From Opitutia bacterium UBA4654 (GTDB lineage: Bacteria > Verrucomicrobiota > Verrucomicrobiia > Opitutales > Intestinicryptomonadaceae), in NCBI GenBank assembly GCA_002405555.1, contig DHMA01000023.1:293-10745 (forward strand): DNA of 10,453 nt, read 5' to 3'. The notes beneath the pieces are model-generated. The model saw nothing but the letters and a program-made list of their open reading frames with translations, did not search any database and was not told where the DNA came from. Below, in pieces: positions 1 through 5,776 of the stretch. The position numbers and the translations under genes are program-made. How positions within the stretch are numbered: the first letter of the stretch is position 1; each line of letters opens with the position of its first letter.

Positions 1-54
1 GTGCGCCTCCCTACGGAGCTTCGGGCGCAAGGTGCGCCTTCCTACGGAACTTCG
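1..54. repeat. Short direct repeat pair, 23 bp each
   Basis: Positions 1-23 and 32-54 match at 21 of 23 bases. The copies are 31 bp apart and both end in CTTCG. The second copy runs on into the longer 45-bp repeat that starts at 45. The first copy is cut off after its CTTCG, where the sequence becomes GGCGCAAG. The first unit may continue to the left of the window. This looks like a decayed tandem array of a small intergenic element. Confidence 0.7.
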
Positions 55-89
55 TTCCTTTCGGTGATAATTCGGCGCAGCTATAACCG
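45..89. repeat. 45-bp intergenic repeat, copy 1
   Basis: This 45-bp unit matches 113-157 at 40 of 45 bases without gaps; the copies start 68 bp apart. It opens with a small hairpin, GGAAC-TTC-GTTCC (46-58), then GATAA and a GGCGCAG-CTATAA-CCG segment. In this copy the second hairpin is broken, because the right arm reads CCGACAG instead of CCGCGCC. A perfect 14-bp palindrome, CAGGCTGCAGCCTG (91-104), follows directly. Confidence 0.75.
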
Positions 90-112
90 ACAGGCTGCAG
101 CCTGCACGGCGT

Positions 113-157
113 CGGAGCTTCGCTCCTTTCTGTGATAATGCGGCGCGGCTATAACCG
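113..157. repeat. 45-bp intergenic repeat, copy 2
   Basis: This is the second copy of the 45-bp unit at 45-89, with five substitutions. Two of them (117 and 123) lie opposite each other in the first hairpin, which becomes GGAGC-TTC-GCTCC, so an A-T pair has been replaced by a G-C pair and the fold is kept. The second half forms a complete stem with bases to 161 and acts as the terminator listed separately. A further hairpin with the same apex, ATTGGC-TTC-GCCAAT, lies at 180-194. Confidence 0.75.
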
Positions 158-165
158 CGCCTTTT
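142..165 (+). terminator. Intrinsic terminator, forward strand
   Basis: A perfect 7-bp GC stem (142-148 with 155-161: GGCGCGG and CCGCGCC) has a 6-base loop CTATAA and is followed by TTTTCTGT. This is the usual layout of a rho-independent terminator for plus-strand transcription. No plus-strand gene lies before it in the window, so it would serve a gene to the left of position 1. It is embedded in the second 45-bp repeat, and the first copy has lost the pairing. Confidence 0.65.
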
Positions 166-220
166 CTGTATCAGTTCGTATTGGCTTCGCCAATTACTGG
201 CGTTGGGGAAATGCAATATT

Positions 221-258
221 TTGAAAAGAAACAAATAAAAATAGACGCGCGTTGCGCG
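221..258 (-). terminator. Possible weak minus-strand terminator
   Basis: On the minus strand a short stem CGCGC-AAC-GCGCG (258 to 246) is followed by TC and then a T-rich stretch down to about 221. The stem is only 5 bp but all G-C. It lies about 220 bases past the sppA stop codon, so it could be a backup end for the cinA-sppA transcript. The distance and short stem keep confidence low. Confidence 0.3.
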
Positions 259-352
259 GATAAAGGAAAAGCGGAAATCCCACAATATGGATTCTCCGCA
301 AACCAACCCACTCAACTTTTATCCTCGCGCATTCTAAAAATCTTCGTGCGCC

Positions 353-383
353 AGCACTCTAATTTTAGGCGCGTTAGAGTGCT
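353..383. repeat. Perfect 10-bp inverted repeat, CIRCE-like arms
   Basis: AGCACTCTAA (353-362) and TTAGAGTGCT (374-383) are exact reverse complements around an 11-base loop. The outer parts resemble the arms of the HrcA operator CIRCE (TTAGCACTC-N9-GAGTGCTAA), but here the GAGTGC half-sites are 17 bases apart and the outer TTA/TAA is missing. A transcript hairpin after sppA is therefore more likely than an operator. On the plus strand only TTTC follows, and on the minus strand GGCGCACG follows with a T run about ten bases later, so it is not a standard intrinsic terminator either. Confidence 0.6.
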
Positions 384-394
384 TTCATAAGAGT

Positions 395-437
395 GGCTTT
401 CCTGTGCGCGAGCAGTCTGCGCGTACAGGGAAACGCC
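395..437. repeat. Long imperfect hairpin downstream of sppA
   Basis: The arms 395-410 and 420-437 pair over almost their full length, with a 9-base loop (411-419) and two single-base bulges (one G in the GGG at 428-430 and C434). In a plus-strand RNA the central mismatch is a G-U wobble, while in a minus-strand RNA it is an A-C mismatch, so the fold is more stable as plus-strand RNA. There is no T run on either side. It lies about 40 bases beyond the sppA stop and could protect or end that transcript, or belong to a small plus-strand RNA. Confidence 0.55.
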
Positions 438-447
438 GCATCAACGG

Positions 448-479
448 TGCTATGACGCGCCGTCTTCGCGCCGTGCTAT
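448..479. repeat. Nested short direct repeats at the sppA stop
   Basis: Two direct repeats are interleaved over the end of sppA: TGCTAT at 448-453 and 474-479, and CGCGCCGT at 456-463 and 467-474. The sppA stop codon (476-478) lies inside the last TGCTAT copy. This may be a small local duplication. No function is evident. Confidence 0.5.
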
Positions 480-2239
480 TTGATTTTGAAATCGAGAGGT
501 ATCCTTGTGTAGATGTCGGAGCGGCGTTTTGTTTCCGCCAGCTTTTTAAATCTTTCCAGTGTCTTAATCGGCACCGATTTTGCAAACGGCGTGCCGCCCT
601 CCGAAACCATGTCGAGCAAATCGCGCACGGCGTCGCGTTGCGGGTATTCCTCCACGCACGCGCTTTCGCATTTCGCCGCCTTTTTTGCGTATTCGACGGC
701 TTCGGAAAGTCCGCCGATTGCGTCCACAAGCTTCAAATTTTTCGCCGCCGTTCCCGAAAACACGCGGCCGTCGGCGAGCTTCAAAACGGCGTCGCGCGGA
801 ATTTTTCTCGACGACGAAACAAGCGACACGAATTTGAAATACACAGTGTAGGTCGCCGCGCGGATTCGCTCGATTTCAGCGTCGGTCGGGCGGCGCGAGA
901 GCGTGCCGATGTCCGCCATGGGCGCGGTTTTCGCGCCGTCGAAAGTTATGCCGAAATCGGAGGCGAGTTTCTCGACGGAGAACAGAAGCGAGAACACGCC
1001 GATGGAACCCGTAATGCTTTCGGCGTCGGCGTAGATTTTGTTTGCGGCGGTGGAAATCCAGTACGCGCCGCTTGCGGAAATTCCGCCGAACGACGCCACG
1101 ACGGGCTTTGCCTTTGCGAGCAGTTCGACCTCGCGCCTGATTGATTCCGACTCGTACGCCGAGCCGCCGCCGCTGTTGACGCGAAGCACCACCGCCTTGA
1201 CGTTTTCGTCGAAGCGCAGTTCGCGCAGAAGCACGCAGTACGTCGCGGCGTCAACGACATCGTTTGCGGGTTTTGCGGCGGAGATTTCGCCGTTGAGATA
1301 GACGACGGCGACAACGCCGCCGCAGTCGGGTCCGCAGTCGGAAAATTCGTAGTCGGCGACGGAAATCTGGGCGAACGAAATTCCGTCCGCGCCTACTTTT
1401 TCGGAGATGTAGTCTATGGCTTCGTCGCGGTAGGCGAGCTTGTCTACAAGCCGCGCCGAAAGCGCGTCGGCGGCGGAGAGCACCGCCTTTTTATCGGCTA
1501 TTTCCGCAAGAGCCGCGGCGGAAATTTTGCGCGATTTTGCGACGCTTTCGAGAACGGAATTCCACACCGAACCGAGAAGTCCCGCGTAGTTTTCGCGGAC
1601 GGGTTCGGACATTTTGTCGGAAGTGAACATTTCGCCGAAGCTTTTGAGCGCGCCGACTTTCACGACCTCGACTTCGACGCCGTATTTTTTCAGCGCGTTG
1701 CCGAAGAACGCCGCGTTGCCGCCCAAGCCCTTGAATTCGAGTTCGGAGAACGGGTTGAGGAATACGGTAGTAGCCGCGCTTGCGAGGAAATAGTCGCGCG
1801 TGGACGGATTTTCGAGGTACGCGACAACCTCCTTGCCCGACTCCGCGTACCTGCGCAAAGCCGCGCGAAGCTCGGCAATCTGCGCGTACGAGACGTCCTC
1901 GGCGGCGCAGTCGAAAGAACCCGAAATGAAAATCAGCTTGTTAGAGTCGTCCCGCGCCGCCGCCTCTATTTTAGAGCAAACGGAAAGCACGCTCGACGCC
2001 GCCCCGCCGCGTTTGAGGTTCGAGAGCGCGTCGGCGGGCGGCGCGAACTCGCACACGGCGTCGGAGAGGTTGAGGACAATCGCCGCGCTGTCGGGCGTTC
2101 CCGACGGCGCAAGCCCGAACTGCGCCAGCAAAAACGCGAAAATCGCCGCGACCGCAAACGCGGGCACAATCAGAAAGAAAACCGCAAGCGAAATCAGGTT
2201 CGCCGCAAGGTTGCCGAAAAACGATATAATATACTTCAT
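476..2239 (-). CDS. sppA: Signal peptide peptidase SppA, 67K type (protease IV)
   Basis: This 587-residue protein is an inner-membrane serine protease of family S49 that degrades cleaved signal peptides after export. Residues 1-43 hold one hydrophobic membrane anchor. Two S49 domains follow, as in the long E. coli-type enzyme: an N-terminal one (about 55-290) and a C-terminal one (about 310-520). The expected catalytic lysine is K199 in the GALKSFGEMF segment, equivalent to E. coli K209. The nucleophile is S390 in SASGAYWIS, equivalent to S409, followed by TGSIGVF. The length is close to the roughly 600 residues usual for the long form. The ATG is chosen because it overlaps the stop of the CinA-like gene as ATGA and opens directly into the anchor. 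Expression is probably coupled to that gene. The active site appears intact and the family call is firm. Confidence 0.95.
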   Translation of the reverse strand: MKYIISFFGNLAANLISLAVFFLIVPAFAVAAIFAFLLAQFGLAPSGTPDSAAIVLNLSDAVCEFAPPADALSNLKRGGAASSVLSVCSKIEAAARDDSNKLIFISGSFDCAAEDVSYAQIAELRAALRRYAESGKEVVAYLENPSTRDYFLASAATTVFLNPFSELEFKGLGGNAAFFGNALKKYGVEVEVVKVGALKSFGEMFTSDKMSEPVRENYAGLLGSVWNSVLESVAKSRKISAAALAEIADKKAVLSAADALSARLVDKLAYRDEAIDYISEKVGADGISFAQISVADYEFSDCGPDCGGVVAVVYLNGEISAAKPANDVVDAATYCVLLRELRFDENVKAVVLRVNSGGGSAYESESIRREVELLAKAKPVVASFGGISASGAYWISTAANKIYADAESITGSIGVFSLLFSVEKLASDFGITFDGAKTAPMADIGTLSRRPTDAEIERIRAATYTVYFKFVSLVSSSRKIPRDAVLKLADGRVFSGTAAKNLKLVDAIGGLSEAVEYAKKAAKCESACVEEYPQRDAVRDLLDMVSEGGTPFAKSVPIKTLERFKKLAETKRRSDIYTRIPLDFKIK

Positions 2240-2736
2240 GAAATTTTGTCCAATTTTGATAGAATAAGATTGAGCGCGGCGAGAGCCGCCGCCTTACGGT
2301 TTTCGGCGCGTCCGCGCGAAACGTCGAGCGACAGCGCGAGCCTGTCGAAGCCTCCGCGCAGAAAAAGCGATATGAACACGCGCCCCGCGAGCGCCGCGGG
2401 CTTGCCGCCCACGTTGGAATCGAGAAAGCCCGTCGCGGAAACGGCGATGTCGGCGCGGAACGCGCGCGCGGCGCATTCCGCCATTTCGTCGGCGCACTGG
2501 GGGCTTTCGGCGAAATATTTTTCGACGGTTTCGCGGCGGACGCCGAGCACGTTCTCCTTTGCGGCGTCGCAGTAGACCACCGTCGAGCCTCTGAAAAACC
2601 CGCTCGCATGCGGCACCGAAACTATCGACGACGCCACAAGCCCGCCCGTGCACGACTCAGCCGCGCAGACGGTCAAGCCCGCCCGCGTACATTTTTCGAG
2701 AAGCCTTTGCGCGGCGTTTTGCAATTCGGAATCCAT
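2236..2736 (-). CDS. CinA C-terminal domain protein, NMN amidohydrolase-like
   Basis: This 166-residue protein is a stand-alone CinA C-terminal domain, as in E. coli PncC, which removes the amide of nicotinamide mononucleotide in pyridine nucleotide salvage. AESCTGG (26-32) is the family signature. S45, Y55 and K60 in the SGFFRGSTVVY..AAK stretch match in spacing the catalytic Ser, Tyr and Lys I recall for PncC enzymes. The later glycine-rich motif, usually GIAGPGG, is poorly kept: here the segment reads ATGFLDSNVGGKP (101-113), so activity is not certain. The frame is open further upstream to 2988, but that part is low-complexity and lies inside comM and the promoter gap. The ATG at 2736 fits the family start and has a G-rich stretch just before it. 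The gene ends in an ATGA overlap with sppA. The N-terminal MoaB-like domain of full CinA is absent. Confidence 0.85.
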   Translation of the reverse strand: MDSELQNAAQRLLEKCTRAGLTVCAAESCTGGLVASSIVSVPHASGFFRGSTVVYCDAAKENVLGVRRETVEKYFAESPQCADEMAECAARAFRADIAVSATGFLDSNVGGKPAALAGRVFISLFLRGGFDRLALSLDVSRGRAENRKAAALAALNLILSKLDKIS

Positions 2737-2770
2737 ACGCGCAAAACTACCCCCGCGGCGGCGGCTTTCA

Positions 2771-2776
2771 AGTATA
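2771..2776 (-). promoter_or_regulatory. Probable -10 box for cinA-sppA
   Basis: On the minus strand TATACT lies about 35 bases before the CinA-like start codon, matching TATAAT at five of six bases. The matching -35 position would fall near 2794-2799 (TTCAAT or TTTCAA), a poor match. It would therefore overlap the spacer of the opposing comM promoter. It is the only good -10 in the gap for this direction. Confidence 0.45.
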
Positions 2777-2778
2777 AA

Positions 2779-2807
2779 TTGACAATTCGGAATATTGAAA
2801 TTATAAC
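2779..2807 (+). promoter_or_regulatory. Sigma-70 type promoter for comM
   Basis: TTGACA (2779-2784) and TATAAC (2802-2807) are separated by exactly 17 bases. The -35 box is perfect and the -10 box matches five of six, in an AT-rich stretch within GC-rich DNA. Transcription should start near 2813-2815, leaving only about 11-13 bases before the comM ATG at 2826. The leader has no clear ribosome binding site, so translation would start on a nearly leaderless message. Confidence 0.75.
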
Positions 2808-2825
2808 GCGGATAAATTTTTTCAC

Positions 2826-4361
2826 ATGCTTTCCAAAGTAAATTCAGGCGCGTTGATAGGGGTGGAGGCTCTGCCCGTAGAGGTCGAAGTAAATTCGGGC
2901 GAGCGCGGAGAACCGCGCACCTTCGTAGTGGGGCTGCCCGACGCCGCCGTAAAGGAGTCGGTAAACAGGGTTTCGTCGGCGATGGCAAACAGCGGTTTTG
3001 CGATGCCCATGACGAAGATGACGGTAAACCTCGCCCCCGGGGACATCAAAAAGGAGGGGCCGATTTACGACCTCCCGATTTCGCTGGGAATCCTCGCCTC
3101 GACGGGGGTTGTGGACGACGCCAAGCTGCGAGAGTTTGTCGTCGCGGGAGAGCTTAGCCTTTCGGGAGACCTCCGCGCGATTTGCGGCGGGGTGTCGCTC
3201 GCGCTTTTGGCGAGGTCGAAGAAAATGCGCGGCGTGATTCTTCCGCCCGACTCAGCCGCGGAGGCCGCGCTCGTGGAGGGAATAGAAGTCTACACGGCGA
3301 AGAACCTGCGCGAGCTTGTCGATTTCCTCAACGGCAACGCCCAACTCAAACCCGTCCGCGCGGAGGACTCCCCCTTCCGCCGCGAATTCGACGACTCCGC
3401 CATGCCCGACTTCCGCGACGTCAAGGGACAGCAGGCTGTGCGCCGCGCCGTGGAAGTCGCAGTCGCAGGCGGACACAACATTCTGATGGTCGGCCCTCCC
3501 GGTTCGGGAAAGAGCATGATTGCAAAGCGGATTCCGTCAATCATGCCCGCGCCGACGCTCGAAGAATTCCTCGAAATCCTCGGAATCTACTCCGCGGCGG
3601 GGCTTACGCAGTCGGGCGAAAGCAAGTGCTTCCGACGCCCGTTCCGCGCCCCGCACCACACGATAAGCCGCGTCGGGCTTGCGGGCGGCGGACCGAACCC
3701 GAAGCCCGGGGAAGTCTCGCTTGCGCACAACGGGGTGCTGTTTCTCGACGAGCTTCCCGAATTCGGTAGCATTCTCGACAACCTCCGCCAGCCGATCGAG
3801 GACGGGAAAATCACGATTTCCCGCGCGGCGGGCAAAACCACGCTTCCGTGCAAGTTCATGCTCGTCGCGGCGATGAACCCGTGCAAATGCGGATACCTCG
3901 GCGACCCGCGCCACAAGTGCAGGTGCTCTCCGCGCCAAATTCAGGACTACCGCGCAAGGCTCTCGGGCCCGCTGCTCGACAGAATAGACATTCACGTAGA
4001 GGCGTCCGCCCTGCCCGTGGACGAACTGCGCTCGAAGGGCGAGGGAGAGCCGTCGGCGGAAATCCGCAGGAGGGTCGCGGCGGCGCGGAGGATTCAGGCG
4101 GAGCGTTTTGCGGAAAGCCGCAGGCCGTCGAAAATCAACGCGTCGATGGACGCCGCCGACATTCGCAAATACTGCGCCCTCGACGACGAGCAGGCGTCGA
4201 TTCTCTCGGCGGCAATGGAAGAGCTTAACCTGTCGGCGAGGGCGTGGGACAGAATACTGAAAGTCTCGCGCACAATCGCCGACCTCGACTCGTCGGAAAA
4301 AATCCAGACCCACCACCTTTTCGAGGCAATCAACTACCGCTCCCTCGACAGAACCGTATGA
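2826..4361 (+). CDS. comM: ComM/YifB family AAA+ ATPase (Mg-chelatase-like)
   Basis: This 511-residue protein belongs to the YifB/ComM family. ComM of Vibrio cholerae is a hexameric helicase that drives branch migration when transforming DNA is integrated, and it acts in the cytoplasm. The order is an N-terminal ChlI-like domain (about 20-145), an AAA+ core (about 195-400) and a Mg_chelatase C-terminal domain (about 410-505). Walker A is GPPGSGKS (223-230) and Walker B is VLFLDE (304-309). AMNPCKCGY (349-357) and the later CRC give four cysteines, C353, C355, C365 and C367, in the CxC pairs typical of the family and perhaps metal-binding. SGPLLDRIDIHVE follows. Length is normal for the family. 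The ATG lies directly after a strong promoter, and the last bases overlap the permease start as ATGA. Many non-competent bacteria carry the family too, so it does not prove natural transformation here. Confidence 0.95.
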   Translation: MLSKVNSGALIGVEALPVEVEVNSGERGEPRTFVVGLPDAAVKESVNRVSSAMANSGFAMPMTKMTVNLAPGDIKKEGPIYDLPISLGILASTGVVDDAKLREFVVAGELSLSGDLRAICGGVSLALLARSKKMRGVILPPDSAAEAALVEGIEVYTAKNLRELVDFLNGNAQLKPVRAEDSPFRREFDDSAMPDFRDVKGQQAVRRAVEVAVAGGHNILMVGPPGSGKSMIAKRIPSIMPAPTLEEFLEILGIYSAAGLTQSGESKCFRRPFRAPHHTISRVGLAGGGPNPKPGEVSLAHNGVLFLDELPEFGSILDNLRQPIEDGKITISRAAGKTTLPCKFMLVAAMNPCKCGYLGDPRHKCRCSPRQIQDYRARLSGPLLDRIDIHVEASALPVDELRSKGEGEPSAEIRRRVAAARRIQAERFAESRRPSKINASMDAADIRKYCALDDEQASILSAAMEELNLSARAWDRILKVSRTIADLDSSEKIQTHHLFEAINYRSLDRTV

Positions 4362-5683
4362 CAAACTCCGCCGAAAAATTCTTCAAACTACGCGAGCGCA
4401 AAACCACGCTCCCGCGCGAAATCGCGGCGGGCTTTACGACGTTCGCGACGATGTCGTACATTCTCGCGGTAAACCCCGCGATTCTCGGACTTGCTGGCAT
4501 GGACAAGGCGGCTCTCGTGACGGTTACCGCGCTCGCGACGGCGTTCGGGTGCGTCGTGATGGCGCTGCTTACAAACATGCCAATCGCAGTCGCGCCCGCG
4601 ATGGGCTCGAACACATACTTTGCGGTTCTCGTCTGCGTGGGAATGGGAATGGACTGGCGCGAAGCCCTCGCGCTCGTGTTCTACAACGGCCTTTTCTTCC
4701 TGCTGATTTCGATTACGGGCGTGCGCGAGAAAATCATAGCGGGCGTTCCGCGCGCGCTCCAAATAGGCTTGCAGGCGGGGATAGGCATGTTCATCGCGTT
4801 CTTCGGGCTGAAAAGCGCGGGAATAATAGTGGGCAACCCGAATACGCTTGTGACGGCGGGAGACATCACCTCTCCCGAATGTCTTTTCGCGCTCTGCGGA
4901 ATCGCGCTGGTTTCGATTCTTACGTGCAAAAAATTCAGACCCGCGATAATCGCGACAATCGCGCTCATGACGCTTGTGGCGTTCTTTGCGACGGACTCGC
5001 AGGGACGCAAAATGGCGCAGATTCCCGACGCAATATTTTCGCTTCCGCACGGAATTTCCGAAACTTTCATGCAGCTCGACTGGGCGTATCCGTTCCGCGA
5101 CTTCCGCCGCGCAATGCCCGTAATCCTCATGCTGCTTTTCCTCGACCTCTTCGACACAATCGCGACGGTCGTCGCGCTGGGACGCCGCTCCGGAATGATG
5201 TCGGAGGACGGGCACATGAAAAACATAGGGCGCGCGCTCGTAGCCGACGCCACCGCGACAATCGGCGGCGCGATGCTGGGAACTTCCACGACGGGCGCGT
5301 ATGTCGAGTCCGCCGCGGGCATAGAGGCGGGCGGGCGCACGGGAATTGTGCCGCTTGTCGTAGCCGCGCTCTTCCTGCTTTCGCTGTTCATATCGCCGCT
5401 GATAAACGCAATCCCCGCCGCGGCGACCGCCCCCGCGCTCGTGCTCGTCGGAATCATGATGATGCAGGGACTAAAAGACCTGAAATTCGACGACCTCGAC
5501 GAAGTTATCCCCACGTTTTTTTGCATGATGATAATGGCGCTTACCTTCAAAATTTCGGAGGGATTCGCGTTCGGAATCATTGCCTACACGCTCATTCTTG
5601 TGGCGAAAAAACGCGCAAGGGAAATCCGCAGAACCACGTGGCTGATTTTCGTGGTCATGTGCCTGTTTGTCGCGCTCTCGTAG
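4358..5683 (+). CDS. NCS2/AzgA-type purine nucleobase permease
   Basis: This 441-residue, very hydrophobic protein is an inner-membrane permease of the AzgA-like branch of the NCS2 family, which imports adenine, guanine or hypoxanthine with protons. Family features are ILAVNPAIL near residue 35-43, LQIGLQAGIGMFIAFFGLKSAG (134-155), LFDTIATVVALG (264-275) and the signature GTSTTGAYVESAAGIEAGGRTG (308-329). Roughly 12-14 membrane segments are expected. The usual MGLNAFFAY-like substrate-site segment reads AMGSNTYFAV (81-90), which may alter specificity. The frame is open from 4244, but that extension lies in comM. The ATG at 4358 gives the normal family length and an ATGA overlap with the comM stop, so translation is probably coupled. 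There is no Shine-Dalgarno sequence. The substrate cannot be settled from sequence alone. Confidence 0.93.
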   Translation: MTNSAEKFFKLRERKTTLPREIAAGFTTFATMSYILAVNPAILGLAGMDKAALVTVTALATAFGCVVMALLTNMPIAVAPAMGSNTYFAVLVCVGMGMDWREALALVFYNGLFFLLISITGVREKIIAGVPRALQIGLQAGIGMFIAFFGLKSAGIIVGNPNTLVTAGDITSPECLFALCGIALVSILTCKKFRPAIIATIALMTLVAFFATDSQGRKMAQIPDAIFSLPHGISETFMQLDWAYPFRDFRRAMPVILMLLFLDLFDTIATVVALGRRSGMMSEDGHMKNIGRALVADATATIGGAMLGTSTTGAYVESAAGIEAGGRTGIVPLVVAALFLLSLFISPLINAIPAAATAPALVLVGIMMMQGLKDLKFDDLDEVIPTFFCMMIMALTFKISEGFAFGIIAYTLILVAKKRAREIRRTTWLIFVVMCLFVALS

Positions 5684-5687
5684 CCCA

Positions 5688-5711
5688 TTCCGCGCCGAAA
5701 TTTTGGCGGAA
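5688..5711 (+). terminator. Possible hairpin after the permease gene
   Basis: TTCCGC (5688-5693) and GCGGAA (5706-5711) can pair around a 12-base segment, which itself contains CGCC and GGCG. It starts four bases after the permease stop. No T run follows on the plus strand, so it would not be a standard intrinsic terminator. It may stabilise the end of the message. Confidence 0.3.
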
Positions 5712-5730
5712 ACCCGCCTGCGCGAAGCGC

Positions 5731-5759
5731 AAAAAAAGCGCGGGGAAATGCGCCCGCGC
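5731..5759 (-). terminator. Intrinsic terminator of the rarA-hrpB operon
   Basis: On the minus strand a perfect 7-bp stem, GCGCGGG with CCCGCGC (5759-5753 with 5744-5738), has an 8-base loop and is followed directly by seven T (5737-5731). It lies 17 bases past the hrpB stop codon. The layout is that of a strong rho-independent terminator, and it stops minus-strand transcription before the convergent permease gene. Confidence 0.85.
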
Positions 5760-5776
5760 CGCATGCGCCGAAACGC

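Larger units (their letters stand above)
1..475. other. Non-coding repeat- and hairpin-rich intergenic region
   Basis: This stretch lies beyond the 3' end of sppA and holds no gene I can support. The only open frame of note (181-390, plus strand, TTG start) has no recognisable motif, no ribosome binding site, and runs across structured DNA. The left 195 bases contain short direct repeats and several tiny hairpins. The middle (about 200-345) is AT-richer, with a small minus-strand hairpin at 246-258 followed by a T-rich run. The right part (353-437) has two strong inverted repeats. The region is best read as a spacer after sppA that collects terminators and small intergenic repeats. A small RNA cannot be excluded, but I see no clear promoter for one. 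Confidence 0.7.

Noticed and set aside
353..383. CIRCE operator for HrcA
   Set aside because: The GAGTGC half-sites match, but the spacer is 17 rather than 9 bases, the outer TTA/TAA is missing, and no heat-shock gene lies next to it.
181..390. Open frame of 69 codons on the plus strand before sppA
   Set aside because: It starts at TTG without a ribosome binding site, crosses hairpins and AT-rich spacer, and its product has no recognisable composition or motif.
353..437. Integron attC site
   Set aside because: GTTAGAG and CTCTAAC resemble the core sites but break the GTTRRRY/RYYYAAC rule, and there is no integrase or cassette gene nearby.
404..1144. Long plus-strand frame opposite the end of sppA
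   Set aside because: The product is arginine-rich, low in family-like motifs, and lies opposite the conserved C-terminal domain of SppA.
2737..2988. Longer N-terminus for the CinA-like protein
   Set aside because: It would run through the promoter gap and the antisense side of comM, and the extra residues are arginine- and proline-rich with no domain match.
3537..5215. Long antisense frames opposite comM and the permease
   Set aside because: They are arginine- and histidine-rich shadows created by GC-rich third codon positions of genes with firm family matches.
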